From Rhodococcus zopfii NBRC 100606 = JCM 9919 (GTDB taxonomy: Bacteria; Actinomycetota; Actinomycetes; Mycobacteriales; Mycobacteriaceae), in assembly GCF_001895025.1 (NCBI RefSeq), contig NZ_BCXI01000010.1, positions 62,001-126,000 of the forward strand: DNA of 64,000 nucleotides. The letters are read 5' to 3'. The notes under the pieces were generated by a model. It was not told the DNA's origin. It searched no databases and was given only the letters and a program-made list of their open reading frames with translations. Every line of letters begins with the position of its first letter. Position 1 is the first letter of the stretch. The position numbers and the translations under genes were made by a program. This document shows positions 6,499-17,737 of this stretch, piece by piece.

Positions 6499-9273
6499 GT
6501 GACCCCGCCCGACCCCGCGGACCCGTTCGGCACCGCGGCGCTGCGGGACGGCACGCTGCTCGCGTGGCAAGCCTCGCCGACCCGTCTGCGGGAGGACACC
6601 GCCACAGAATCGGACCTCGTCCGGGCCGGCTACCGCGACCGGGTCCTCACCGAACTCGCGCAGAACGCAGCCGACGCCGCGACCCGCGCGGGCACGGCCG
6701 GTGCGATGCGGGTGTGGGTCGGCGACGACGGGCTCCACGTCGCCAACACCGGTGCCCCGCTGGACGGTCCCGGTGTGCAGGCACTGACGGCGCTGCGGGC
6801 GTCCGCGAAAACCGCGGGGGTCGGACGCTTCGGTGTCGGCTTCACCGCCGTCCTCTCGGTCTCCGACGACATCGAGATCCGGTCCCGGACCGGGTCGGTC
6901 CGCTTCTCCGGTGAGCGCACCCGCACGGTGTTGCGCGAGCGCGACCTGACGCCACCACGGTCCGGAGTGCCGGTCCTGCGCCTGGCGTGGCCCACCGCCG
7001 CACCGCCGGTGTCCGGCTTCGACACCGAGATCGTGCTTCGGCTGCGCCCCGACGTCGACGCGCGTGCTCTGCTCGGCGGGTTCCGGGACGAGGTCGCGGA
7101 CCTGTTGCTGGAACTGCCTGCCCTGGGCTCGGTCACCATCGGCGACGCCGAATTCACCTGCGTCCGAACCGATCTCGGGGACGGCATCCACGAGATCGCC
7201 GTCGCCGGACGCCGCTGGTGGGAAGGCGAAGGGCCGCATGCGCGTTGGCTGGCTCCGGTCGGTGGCACCGGCGAGATCGCCCCCGTCGGCGACGACGTGC
7301 TGCGCGCCCCCACCCGGTCCGACGAGGAACTGTCGCTACCGGTCCTCGTCATCGCCGACGTGCCGATGCAACCGGATCGGCGGCGACTGCTTCCCGGCGC
7401 CCGGGTCGATCGGATCGCCGAGGGCTATGCGCGTTTCGCCGCGTCGCTGCCCGCAGACCAGCGGATCGCGTTGGTGCCGGTGCCCGGATTCGCGCGCAGC
7501 GAGGCCGACGGACTGCTCCGGGAGGCAGTGCTCGCGGAACTACGCACCCACCCGTGGCTGCCCGCCGCGGCCGGCGGCAACGACCTGGTGCCCGAACGCG
7601 CGACGGCACTCGACGGGCTCACCGAGGAGCTGGCCGAAGCCCTCGCCGATGTCGTCCCCGGTCTCGTCGCCCCCGCGCTGTGCAGCCCGCGGTATGCGTC
7701 GGTGCTCGGTGCCGTGGACGTGCACCGGATCGGACCGGCCCGCATCGCCGAACTGCTCACCGGCCTCGACCGCGACCCGCACTGGTGGTGCCGGTTGTAC
7801 GACGCGCTCGAGCCGCTCGTCGTGGATTCGGTGGTCGCGGAGGAACTCGCGTCGATCCCGGTGCCGTTGTCGGACGGGCGCCTCGTCACCGGTCCGCGCA
7901 CCACCGTGCTCGGGTCCGATCTCGGGGTGGGCGGTCCGCTCGCGTTGCCGTGGGTGCGGCTGGTGCACCCGGACGCCGCCCACCCGTTGCTCGCGCGGCT
8001 GGGAGCCGGCACCGTCACCGCCGTCGACCTGCTGTCGGATCCCGCGTTGTTCGCTGCCGTCGAGGATGTCGATCCCGACGACGCCGACGCGGCCGCCGAA
8101 CTCGCCGACACGGTGCTGCGGCTGGCCGAGCACGTTCCGGCCGGCGCCCTGCCCCGCGAGCTCGGGGCCCTGCTGCTTCCCGACACCGACGGCGAACTGG
8201 TTCCCGCCGACGAACTGCTCCTGCCGGGGGCGCCTCTCGCTGCCGTTCTCGTCGACAAATCACCTTTCGGCACAGTGGATTCCGAGACCGCCGACCGTTA
8301 CGCCGCGGACTCGTTGCGGGCCGTCGGGGTCGGCTGGGGGTTCACCGTGCTGCGGGCCGACCTGCCCACCGGGCCGGACCATGATCTGCCCGACGAGGAG
8401 CAGTGGTGGGACACGGTCGACACCGACCCGGACACCCTCGTCGCGGTCCGCGATCTCGACCTCGTCGACGAGACCCGGTGGGCGCAGGCCCTGTCGTTGC
8501 TCGCCGCGGACCCCGACACCGCCGCCGCGCTCGCCGACCGCGACGGCTACACCGCGTGGTGGCTGCGCACCTACGCGGTCCTCGACGGGCAGCTGCTGGG
8601 CCGGTTGCGCGCCCCCGACGACCTCACCTTCGAAGGCCTGCTCGATCCGTGCCCGCATCCCGACGCCGAGCAACTGCGGGCGTGCCTCGCCGCGTCGGCC
8701 GTCGACAGCACCGCACTGGCCGCGCTGCTGCTCGAGCGCCTCGCCGACCCGAATCGCCATCCGACCCCCGCGGTCGTCGCCGCGGCGCACAGTGCCCTCG
8801 CCGGGGCGTACGGGGCCGGAGTCCTCGATGTCACCGAACTGGATCTGCCGGACGCGGTGCGCAGCATCGCCGGCACCGTCGTCGACGCGACCGACGGGCT
8901 CGTGCCGGACCGCCCGTGGCTCGCCGCGGTGATCCCCGCGGAGCGGATCGTGATCGGCGCCACGGCAACTGCCCGCGCCCTGGCCGAACTGCTCGACCTC
9001 CCGCTCGCGTCCGACGCGGTGTCCGCCGAACCGACCGGCCCGGGCCGGGCCACCGAATGGTCGCGGGAACCACAGGCCGTGCTCGCCGCCGCGACTGCCG
9101 GGGTGCCCCTGCCGCGAGGACCGCTCACCGTCCACGAGCGGCTCGTCGTGCGCTGTGCGGGTGCGGTGACGGGGGAACACGACGTGGCGTGGTGGGTGGA
9201 CCGGTCCGGCACCACCCATTGCACTGCCGCCGGGTTCGCCGCCGCCGTCGCGAGCGGCGGTGCAGGGACGTGA
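6499..9273 (+). CDS. Sacsin-like N-terminal GHKL ATPase-domain protein
   Basis: Large (about 924 aa) cytoplasmic protein with an Hsp90-type GHKL ATPase domain at the N-terminus: N-box ELAQNAADAAT near residue 55 and the G1 box VGRFGVGFTAVLSV near 110. This matches the sacsin N-terminal ATPase-like family. The remaining 700 residues have no domain I recognise. A chaperone-like role is only an inference. I take GTG 6499; an in-frame ATG at 6470 would overlap the DUF3027 gene. The stop overlaps the PAP2 start (GTGA), so the two are coupled. Confidence 0.75.
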   Translation: MTPPDPADPFGTAALRDGTLLAWQASPTRLREDTATESDLVRAGYRDRVLTELAQNAADAATRAGTAGAMRVWVGDDGLHVANTGAPLDGPGVQALTALRASAKTAGVGRFGVGFTAVLSVSDDIEIRSRTGSVRFSGERTRTVLRERDLTPPRSGVPVLRLAWPTAAPPVSGFDTEIVLRLRPDVDARALLGGFRDEVADLLLELPALGSVTIGDAEFTCVRTDLGDGIHEIAVAGRRWWEGEGPHARWLAPVGGTGEIAPVGDDVLRAPTRSDEELSLPVLVIADVPMQPDRRRLLPGARVDRIAEGYARFAASLPADQRIALVPVPGFARSEADGLLREAVLAELRTHPWLPAAAGGNDLVPERATALDGLTEELAEALADVVPGLVAPALCSPRYASVLGAVDVHRIGPARIAELLTGLDRDPHWWCRLYDALEPLVVDSVVAEELASIPVPLSDGRLVTGPRTTVLGSDLGVGGPLALPWVRLVHPDAAHPLLARLGAGTVTAVDLLSDPALFAAVEDVDPDDADAAAELADTVLRLAEHVPAGALPRELGALLLPDTDGELVPADELLLPGAPLAAVLVDKSPFGTVDSETADRYAADSLRAVGVGWGFTVLRADLPTGPDHDLPDEEQWWDTVDTDPDTLVAVRDLDLVDETRWAQALSLLAADPDTAAALADRDGYTAWWLRTYAVLDGQLLGRLRAPDDLTFEGLLDPCPHPDAEQLRACLAASAVDSTALAALLLERLADPNRHPTPAVVAAAHSALAGAYGAGVLDVTELDLPDAVRSIAGTVVDATDGLVPDRPWLAAVIPAERIVIGATATARALAELLDLPLASDAVSAEPTGPGRATEWSREPQAVLAAATAGVPLPRGPLTVHERLVVRCAGAVTGEHDVAWWVDRSGTTHCTAAGFAAAVASGGAGT

Positions 9274-9809
9274 ACCTCGACGTGGCGGTACTCGACTGGA
9301 TGCTCGGTATCCGCGAGCCCGCGAGCACGACCGCCGTCACCGTCGTCACGCACACCGGCGGCACCGTCGGGGTCACGATCCTGGCGACCGTCGCAACGCT
9401 GCTGTTGCTGCGGGCGTCGCGGCCGCAGGACGCGCTGCTGGTCGGCGGCGCCGTGCTCACCGGCTGGCCCGCCATGAGCCTGCTCAAACTGCTGTTCGGT
9501 CGCGACCGGCCGCCGCAGCCGGAGCGGCTGGTGGAGCTGTCGACGCACTCGTTCCCGTCCGGTCACGCGATGATGTCCGCCGTCCTGGCGGTCACCCTCG
9601 CTGCCGTCCTCGCCCGCTCCGCGCGTCCGCAGGGCCCGTGGCGCACCGCGCTGTACGCCGGCCTCGCGGGTTACACCCTGGCCGTCGGACTGTCCCGCGT
9701 CTACCTCGCGGCGCACTGGCTGACCGACGTCGTCGCCGGCTGGATCCTCGGATCGCTGTGGGCTCTGCTGTGGGTGTGGTTGGTCACGCGGGTGCGGATC
9801 CGTCGCTGA
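9270..9809 (+). CDS. PAP2-family membrane phosphatase
   Basis: Integral membrane lipid-phosphate phosphatase of 179 aa. All three PAP2 motifs are present: KLLFGRDRP, SFPSGHAM and SRVYLAAHWLTDV, carrying the catalytic histidines and stabilising Lys/Arg. There are about five hydrophobic segments. Family members dephosphorylate undecaprenyl pyrophosphate or phosphatidic acid; which applies here cannot be read from sequence. The GTG start at 9270 overlaps the stop of the GHKL ATPase gene. Confidence 0.85.
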   Translation: MNLDVAVLDWMLGIREPASTTAVTVVTHTGGTVGVTILATVATLLLLRASRPQDALLVGGAVLTGWPAMSLLKLLFGRDRPPQPERLVELSTHSFPSGHAMMSAVLAVTLAAVLARSARPQGPWRTALYAGLAGYTLAVGLSRVYLAAHWLTDVVAGWILGSLWALLWVWLVTRVRIRR

Positions 9810-9834
9810 CCCGACGAGCTGGCGGCCCGGATCG

Positions 9835-10083
9835 TCAGCTCAGACCGACCTGGGCTCCTCGCCGACCGCGGCGCGCGGCGCGCCGTTGGGCGAGGAACAG
9901 TGCAGAACCCAGCAGCCCCACCACGATTCCGGCCACACACACCGGCAGCGTCGCGGCCCAGCGTTCCCCGGCGAGGAGAACGACGATCGTCGCGACGACC
10001 CACGCGGCGGTGCCGAGGGCGAGCGCAGGCCGGGGGTCGCCGAGCCGTCGGACCTGCACGGCAACGTCGTGTGCGTCTTTCAC
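9835..10083 (-). CDS. DUF2530 small membrane protein
   Basis: An 82-aa protein with two transmembrane helices (about residues 25-45 and 50-70) and an Arg-rich C-terminus, matching the DUF2530 family of unknown function; Rv0879c is the positional counterpart beside a MarR gene. Start taken as GTG 10083 (MKDAHDVAVQV). An upstream in-frame TTG at 10113 is less likely. It diverges from the purine permease gene. Confidence 0.7.
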   Translation of the reverse strand: MKDAHDVAVQVRRLGDPRPALALGTAAWVVATIVVLLAGERWAATLPVCVAGIVVGLLGSALFLAQRRAARRGRRGAQVGLS

Positions 10084-10164
10084 AATTTGCAGACTAGTAG
10101 TTCCCCGTTGCAATAATCTCCCGGTTCGACTCGAGCAGACCTTCTTCGGAGTGGATATTTCGAC

Positions 10165-11619
10165 ATGGCCGTAGGCACCGGATTACTGGACACCTATTTC
10201 AAGATCACCGAACGTGGGTCGACGGTGTCCCGGGAAGTTCGCGGCGGTGTCGTCACCTTCGTCGCGATGGCGTACATCGTGGTGCTCAATCCGCTGATCC
10301 TGGGCAGCTTCTCGGCCGACGACGCCACCGCCAAGGTCGACGTGCTCGGTAACATCCTGCCGATCAACCAGGTTGCCGCGGTCACGGCGCTGGTCGCCGG
10401 TCTGATGAGCATCGTGTTCGGCATCGTCGCCAACTATCCGTTCGCGCTGGCCGCCGGCCTGGGCATCAACAGCCTGCTCGCGGTGTCCATCGCGCCGCAG
10501 GTGACGTGGCCCGAGGCGATGGGCCTGGTCGTCATCGACGGCATCATCATCGTGGTCCTGGCGCTGACCGGATTCCGCACCGCGGTGTTCAATGCGATTC
10601 CGCCGGAACTGAAATCGGCCATCGCGGCGGGCATCGGTGCGTTCATCGCGTTCATCGGTCTCGTCGACGCCGGCTTCGTCCGCCGCATCCCCGACGCGGC
10701 AGGCACCACCGTGCCCGTCGGTCTCGGCATCGACGGTTCGATCGCGTCGTGGCCCACCGCGGTGTTCATCTTCGGGGTGCTGCTGATGGGTGTGCTGGTC
10801 GTGCGCAAGGTGCGTGGCGGCCTGCTCATCGGCATCGTGATCACCACGGTGGTCGCGGCGATCGTGCAGGCGATCACCGACGTCGGACCGTCGATGGGCA
10901 CCAATCCGAAGGGCTGGAACCTGAGCACCCCCGAGGTGCCCGGGCAGATTGCCGGCGTGCCGGATCTGAGTCTGGTCGGGGACGTCGACCTGTTCGGTGC
11001 CTTCACCCGGATCGGCGTGATCGCCGCGACGCTGCTCGTGTTCACCCTGGTGCTCGCGAACTTCTTCGATGCGATGGGCACCATGACCGGGCTGGGCAAG
11101 GAAGCCGGCCTGGTCGACAAGGACGGCAACCTGCCGAACGTGGGCCGGGCTCTCGTCGTGGAGGGCACCGGCGCCATCGTCGGTGGGGCCGCCTCGTCGT
11201 CGTCGAACACCGTGTTCGTCGAGTCCGCGTCGGGCATCGCCGACGGTGCCCGCACCGGCCTGGCGAACGTCGTCACCGGCGTGCTGTTCCTCGCGGCGAT
11301 GTTCCTGACACCGCTGTACGAGATGGTCCCGATCGAGGCGGCCGCGCCCGCCCTGATCGTCGTCGGCGCCCTGATGATCGGGCAGGTCCGAGACATCGAC
11401 TTCAGCAAGTTCGAGGTCGCATTGCCCGCGTTCCTGACGATCGTGGTGATGCCGTTCACCTACTCGATCGCCAACGGCATCGGCGTCGGCTTCATCACCT
11501 GGGTGGTGCTGCACGCGGCGAGCGGGAAGATCCGCACGCTACATCCGCTGATGTGGGTTGTAGCAGCATTGTTCACTGCCTACTTCGTGGTGGATCCCAT
11601 CACCAGCGTGCTCACCTAG
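10165..11619 (+). CDS. NCS2-family purine permease (AzgA/PbuG type)
   Basis: Nucleobase:proton symporter of 484 aa with 12-14 hydrophobic segments, placed in the guanine/hypoxanthine/adenine branch by the N-terminal TERGSTVSREVRGGVVTF and NPLILG blocks and by VFVESASGIADGARTGL in the second half. It would import purine bases. No purine riboswitch is visible in the 80-bp leader. Confidence 0.85.
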   Translation: MAVGTGLLDTYFKITERGSTVSREVRGGVVTFVAMAYIVVLNPLILGSFSADDATAKVDVLGNILPINQVAAVTALVAGLMSIVFGIVANYPFALAAGLGINSLLAVSIAPQVTWPEAMGLVVIDGIIIVVLALTGFRTAVFNAIPPELKSAIAAGIGAFIAFIGLVDAGFVRRIPDAAGTTVPVGLGIDGSIASWPTAVFIFGVLLMGVLVVRKVRGGLLIGIVITTVVAAIVQAITDVGPSMGTNPKGWNLSTPEVPGQIAGVPDLSLVGDVDLFGAFTRIGVIAATLLVFTLVLANFFDAMGTMTGLGKEAGLVDKDGNLPNVGRALVVEGTGAIVGGAASSSSNTVFVESASGIADGARTGLANVVTGVLFLAAMFLTPLYEMVPIEAAAPALIVVGALMIGQVRDIDFSKFEVALPAFLTIVVMPFTYSIANGIGVGFITWVVLHAASGKIRTLHPLMWVVAALFTAYFVVDPITSVLT

Positions 11620-11649
11620 ACATCTGTCGGTAGTTTCCCTCCCATAACG

Positions 11650-11655
11650 TATTGT
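11650..11655 (+). promoter_or_regulatory. -10 box of leaderless marR transcript
   Basis: TATTGT ends seven bases before the ATG at 11663, the spacing expected when transcription starts at the A of the start codon. No Shine-Dalgarno sequence is present. Confidence 0.7.
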
Positions 11656-11662
11656 GCTCGCC

Positions 11663-12094
11663 ATGACATCGGAAACACGCGCACTGGCGGGCGATCTCGC
11701 CCTGGCCGTCGTGCGCTTGACGCGTCATTTGCGGGGGAGACGCACCGATTCGCGAGTGTCCCTGACCCAGCTGTCGGCCATGTCGACGCTGAGCCAGGAT
11801 GGAGCGATGACCCCCGGCGCACTTGCCGCGCGCGAGAAGGTCCAGCCGCCGTCGATGACACGTGTCATTGCGTCGCTCAACGATCTCGGTCTGGTGGAGC
11901 GGACTCCGCATCCGACCGACGGCAGGCAGATCATCGTCGACCTGTCCGAGTCGGGGCGGGATCTGCTGCGCGACGAGGCGCAGGCGCGCGAGGCGTGGCT
12001 GACGGAGCGACTGCAGCAGCTCGATCAGGACAGCCTCGACACCTTGCGCGACGCGGTGGGCATCCTCACCGTGATCGTCGCCGAAGACAAGTGA
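11663..12094 (+). CDS. MarR-family transcriptional regulator
   Basis: A 143-aa MarR winged-helix dimer, orthologue by position of Rv0880. The winged helix covers about residues 30-100 with LAAREKVQPPSMTRVIASL as the recognition region and a DGRQIIVDLSESG wing. I use ATG 11663 (MTSETRALAGDLA) because a TATTGT box lies seven bases upstream, indicating a leaderless mRNA. Ligand and regulon are unknown; the purine permease ends 43 bp upstream. Confidence 0.85.
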   Translation: MTSETRALAGDLALAVVRLTRHLRGRRTDSRVSLTQLSAMSTLSQDGAMTPGALAAREKVQPPSMTRVIASLNDLGLVERTPHPTDGRQIIVDLSESGRDLLRDEAQAREAWLTERLQQLDQDSLDTLRDAVGILTVIVAEDK

Positions 12095-12140
12095 CGGCCG
12101 GCTCTGCGGGATCCGGTTCGGGGAACACGGTGTAGTTCGG

Positions 12141-12160
12141 GGTGCCCGGATTCGGGCACC
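12141..12160. terminator. Possible weak terminator between marR and spoU genes
   Basis: An 8-bp perfect GC-rich hairpin (GGTGCCCG / CGGGCACC) with a GATT loop lies in the 153-bp gap after marR. There is no U-tract. Confidence 0.4.
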
Positions 12161-12247
12161 GTGCGGAGTTCCGAGGTCCCGGCATCGGCGGCTGACTCGT
12201 TCGCCCCGGCGCCGAACCCCGCCGTGTGACCTGGGAGAATGGACAGC

Positions 12248-13054
12248 GTGGTTCACGTCATCGACATCGACGATCCCGCCGACCCGCGGCTCGGCGACTT
12301 CCGCGACCTCAACTCGTCGGATCGCCGCCCCGACCTCCCGGACGGCAAGGGACTGGTCATCGCGGAGGGTGTGCTCGTCGTGCAGCGCATGCTCGATTCG
12401 CGGTTCACCCCGAACGGCCTGCTCGGCGTCGACCGCCGGCTCCGTGAACTCGCCGACGACCTGCGCGACGTGGATGTGCCGTTCTACCGCGCCTCCGCCG
12501 AGGTGATGGCCGAGGTCGTCGGGTTCCACCTGAACCGGGGTGTCCTAGCCGCCGCGTCCCGGCCCGATCCACTCGACCTCGGCGACGTGCTCGAGAAGGC
12601 GACGACCGTTGCCGTGCTCGAGGGCGTCAACGACCACGAGAACATCGGCTCGATGTTCCGCAATGCCGCCGGCCTCGGCGTCGACGCCGTGCTCTTCGGC
12701 AAGGGCTGCGCCGACCCGTTGTACCGCCGCGCGGTGCGCGTGTCGATGGGGCACGTGCTCCGCGTGCCGTTCGCGCACGCGCCGAACTGGCCGGCCGATC
12801 TCGACCGGTTGCGTGAGCACGGCTTCCAGTTGATCTCGCTCACCCCGAACCCCGAGGCCGTCACGCTGGCCGAGGCGATGACGGGGGAGAAGGTGGCGTT
12901 GCTGCTCGGCGCGGAGGGGCCGGGACTGACCGAGGACGCGATGCGTGCCACCGATGTGCGGGCGCGCATCCCGATGGCGCCGGGCACCGATTCGCTCAAT
13001 GTTGCGACCGCCGCCGCGATGGCGTTCTACGAGCGGGTGCGGATCCCGAGATGA
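12248..13054 (+). CDS. SpoU/TrmH-family RNA 2'-O-methyltransferase
   Basis: SAM-dependent methyltransferase of the trefoil-knot SpoU class, about 268 aa, acting on rRNA or tRNA ribose. An N-terminal substrate-binding domain (1-100) is followed by motif 1 (NIGSMFRNAAGLG), motif 2 (ALLLGAEGPGLT) and motif 3 (IPMAPGTDSLNVATAAAM) forming the knot and SAM site. Rv0881 is the positional orthologue. GTG 12248 is preferred because GGGAG lies ten bases upstream; the ATG at 12239 is too close to that site. The stop overlaps the DUF2537 start. Confidence 0.85.
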   Translation: MVHVIDIDDPADPRLGDFRDLNSSDRRPDLPDGKGLVIAEGVLVVQRMLDSRFTPNGLLGVDRRLRELADDLRDVDVPFYRASAEVMAEVVGFHLNRGVLAAASRPDPLDLGDVLEKATTVAVLEGVNDHENIGSMFRNAAGLGVDAVLFGKGCADPLYRRAVRVSMGHVLRVPFAHAPNWPADLDRLREHGFQLISLTPNPEAVTLAEAMTGEKVALLLGAEGPGLTEDAMRATDVRARIPMAPGTDSLNVATAAAMAFYERVRIPR

Positions 13055-13329
13055 CTCCGTCGTCGGCTCCCTCCGTGACCCCGTGGGCGACGGGCCTGAC
13101 GCTCGCGGCGTTCGCGCTGGCCGTCACTGTCGTGACCGTCGTCGCGTTCGGTTCGGTGCTGGTCGGCATCAGTCCGGTGCTCGCACTCGTGGTCAACCTC
13201 GTCGCCGGCGCCGGGGTCGCCCCGACATTGTGGGTGTGGAGCCGGGTTCCGTTGTGGCGCTGGGTGGTTGCCGGGGTCGCTGCGGGAATTCCGGCCGGGT
13301 GGCTGATCCTGCTGGCGGCGTCGCTGTGA
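13051..13329 (+). CDS. DUF2537 membrane protein
   Basis: A 92-aa protein with three hydrophobic segments, matching the DUF2537 family and Rv0882 by position. Function unknown. The ATG overlaps the methyltransferase stop (ATGA), so it is co-translated with it. Confidence 0.75.
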   Translation: MTPSSAPSVTPWATGLTLAAFALAVTVVTVVAFGSVLVGISPVLALVVNLVAGAGVAPTLWVWSRVPLWRWVVAGVAAGIPAGWLILLAASL

Positions 13330-13345
13330 TATCAGCGCCGGGGCG

Positions 13346-14056
13346 TCATCGGGTGCGGTGCCACCAGCGGCGCCCTCGTCTTTCCCGGGGCGGCGCGGGA
13401 TCGGATGTGCCCGGCGGTATCTCGCCGTCGCGGTAGAGCCCGAACCGCCACACCTCGATGCCGGCCGGGGTCAGCCCGCCGGGATCGCCGCCGATGTACC
13501 GGAAACCGAGCCACGCATCGTTGGCGGTTTCGACGAGCCGACGCGGATGGAACGGAAGTGCCTGCGGGGGAGGCGGAATGTCGACGGGCCAGCGCACGGG
13601 ATGGTCACCGGCCCAGTACGGACGTTCCCACACGAAGGGCACCCCGTGGTCCTCGAAGATGTCGACGGTCGTCGCGCTGAACGCGCGCCGCAGTTCCCCG
13701 TGGTGCCACTGCGCGAACGCACCCCACGCCCGCGGTGGATCCGACCGGATCAGGTAGGTGTTTTCGGAACCCAGTGTGTGCGTCCAGGTCTCGGGAATCG
13801 ACGACGGCCGTCGCTGGTGCAGATCCGGACTGCACACCACGGTGACACCCGGATAGCTGCCCACGTGTACCCGGTCCGGCTCGGCGCACGCGACCGCCTC
13901 GGCGAGCGGAACCCGTTCCAGCGGAACCGAATTCAGATGCGGATAGAGGCGCCCCACGAGTGCTTGCGCGGAATCGCGCGCCGGGTGTGCGGAGCGTAGC
14001 ACCGCGGCCGGTTCGGGGGCGTCGACGTACCAGAGGGTCGAGACGGACGCCGCCAT
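13346..14056 (-). CDS. DUF6928-family protein
   Basis: A 236-aa cytoplasmic protein. The opening TLWYVDAPEPAAVLRS, the CSPDLHQRRPSSIP block, FVWERPYWAGDHPV and LPFHPRRLVETANDAWLGF resemble the actinobacterial DUF6928 family, which has no known function. The ATG at 14056 lies 11 bases after the sepH stop, in the same direction, so it is probably the second gene of a sepH operon. The tail is Arg-rich and may bind nucleic acid, but that is speculative. Confidence 0.65.
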   Translation of the reverse strand: MAASVSTLWYVDAPEPAAVLRSAHPARDSAQALVGRLYPHLNSVPLERVPLAEAVACAEPDRVHVGSYPGVTVVCSPDLHQRRPSSIPETWTHTLGSENTYLIRSDPPRAWGAFAQWHHGELRRAFSATTVDIFEDHGVPFVWERPYWAGDHPVRWPVDIPPPPQALPFHPRRLVETANDAWLGFRYIGGDPGGLTPAGIEVWRFGLYRDGEIPPGTSDPAPPRERRGRRWWHRTR

Positions 14057-14067
14057 CGGGGCCGTCC

Positions 14068-14979
14068 CTAGGCGCGTCCGTTGCTGCGCACACCGAGGAG
14101 CACGTCGTCCCAGGACGGGAGCGCGGGCTTGCCGCGCTTGTCCTTGCCCGGAGTGTGCTGCGGTGCCCGCTTCGGCTGCGGATCGTCCTCGGACTCCGCC
14201 TCGACGTCCTCGGCCGGGAGGTCGAACGTGTGGGCGTCGGCCTCGGCGGTGACCGGCTGCTCGGTCCGCTCCGGCTCGACCCGATCCAGTGTGATCGGCT
14301 CCGCCACGACCGGAACCCGCTCGCCCACGGTGTCGGTGTCGAGGGTGTCGTCGACGTCCCGCGCCGAGTACACCGGAGTCAGATACCGCAGCGGCCGGGC
14401 GCAGTCGGGGTCGACGAGCTCGCTCGCGATGTCGTCGAGCGCGACGATCGTGCCGCCGTGCGCGTCCGGCTGGTAACGCCAGTGAGCGCTGTTGGTGGAA
14501 CGGCCTGCGTGCCACTGCAACTGCGCGACCCAGTGGCCGTCGTCGTCGCGCCACGCATCCCAGGTCGCGGCGTCGATGTTGTGACCGCGCGCGCGGAAGG
14601 CCTGCGAGACGACCTCGAGGAGGGTTTCGACCGCGGGACCGTCCGGCCGGACCGGGTGCCCCTTCTGTGCCATCTCCGCGGCCCGGGACCGCTCGAGCAG
14701 GACGGGGTAGGCGAAACGCTCGACCTTCGCCACCGGAATGCCGGCTTCCTCGGCGACCTGCTCGACGGACGCCCCGCCGCGGATCCGCGCCTGGATCTCC
14801 CGGGGGCGGAGCTGGCTGGTGGTCTCGATCTGGATCTGGCCGAGACGTGCGAGGTCGCCGCGGGATGCGGCACGCAGGGTGTCGTCGATCGGGATGCGGA
14901 ACTTGTCGCCGGTTGCGGGATCCGCGAGCACGACGTGGGATCCGTCGGGCTCGAGGCCGACCACTCGAAGCTCTCGCAC
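14068..14979 (-). CDS. sepH: Septation protein SepH (DUF3071)
   Basis: A 303-aa homologue of SepH, which in actinobacteria binds FtsZ and stimulates Z-ring assembly. Residues 1-170 form the conserved DUF3071 region with a helix-turn-helix-like stretch (GGASVEQVAEEAGIPVAKVE). The C-terminal part is acidic and low-complexity, ending in the conserved Lys/Arg-rich, FtsZ-binding-like tail (PSWDDVLLGVRSNGRA). Rv0883c is the positional orthologue, next to serC. Two hairpins upstream (15119-15206) separate it from serC, so it probably has its own promoter in 14980-15118. Confidence 0.85.
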   Translation of the reverse strand: MRELRVVGLEPDGSHVVLADPATGDKFRIPIDDTLRAASRGDLARLGQIQIETTSQLRPREIQARIRGGASVEQVAEEAGIPVAKVERFAYPVLLERSRAAEMAQKGHPVRPDGPAVETLLEVVSQAFRARGHNIDAATWDAWRDDDGHWVAQLQWHAGRSTNSAHWRYQPDAHGGTIVALDDIASELVDPDCARPLRYLTPVYSARDVDDTLDTDTVGERVPVVAEPITLDRVEPERTEQPVTAEADAHTFDLPAEDVEAESEDDPQPKRAPQHTPGKDKRGKPALPSWDDVLLGVRSNGRA

Positions 14980-15118
14980 CTTGACCTCCTCGCGCCGGTT
15001 CGCGATTGACCCGCCCGACTGTAACGGACCGGCACGGTCGGTGCGGGCGGGACACGCCGCGCCACGCCGGGCGGGTTGTCGTGCAACCTCGACCCGGACG
15101 CGCTATGGTGCTGGGTTC

Positions 15119-15153
15119 ACCCGAAGTCTCGACCATGGGTCGAGGGTTCGGGT
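15119..15153 (-). terminator. Second hairpin downstream of serC
   Basis: Inverted repeat ACCCGAA-GT-CTCGACC / GGTCGAG-GG-TTCGGGT around an ATG loop: 14 paired bases interrupted by one 2-nt internal loop. It lies just beyond the main serC terminator and probably acts in tandem with it. Confidence 0.6.
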
Positions 15154-15163
15154 GGGGCGGTAA

Positions 15164-15206
15164 ACGGGGGGAGGACCGGACCCACCGGGCCCGGTCCTCC
15201 CCCCGT
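15164..15206 (-). terminator. serC terminator
   Basis: A 16-bp perfect GC-rich stem (15164-15179 with 15191-15206) with an 11-nt loop, ten bases past the serC stop. Confidence 0.8.
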
Positions 15207-15216
15207 GACGCGAAAG

Positions 15217-17573
<2,357 letters not shown>

Positions 17574-17723
17574 GACGATGGACTCTCCTTGTCTGCGTGC
17601 AGCCCGGTCCGGGCCGCACTGCCTGTGAAGGCGAGGCGCCGGAATGTGATCGGCGCCCCACCCGATGTCGTCGAACCAAACTGTAGACCTCACCACTGGA
17701 CGTCGAACTCCGAGTCTCGGGAG

Positions 17724-17729
17724 TAGCGT
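17724..17729 (+). promoter_or_regulatory. Candidate -10 box of leaderless pdxH
   Basis: TAGCGT ends eight bases before the GTG of pdxH and no ribosome-binding site is present, compatible with a leaderless transcript. Confidence 0.5.
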
Positions 17730-17737
17730 CTTCGCCC

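Noticed and set aside
10183-11514. A 443-codon open frame antisense to the purine permease.
   Set aside because: His/Asp/Arg-rich low-complexity translation, mirror of a membrane protein; no independent support.
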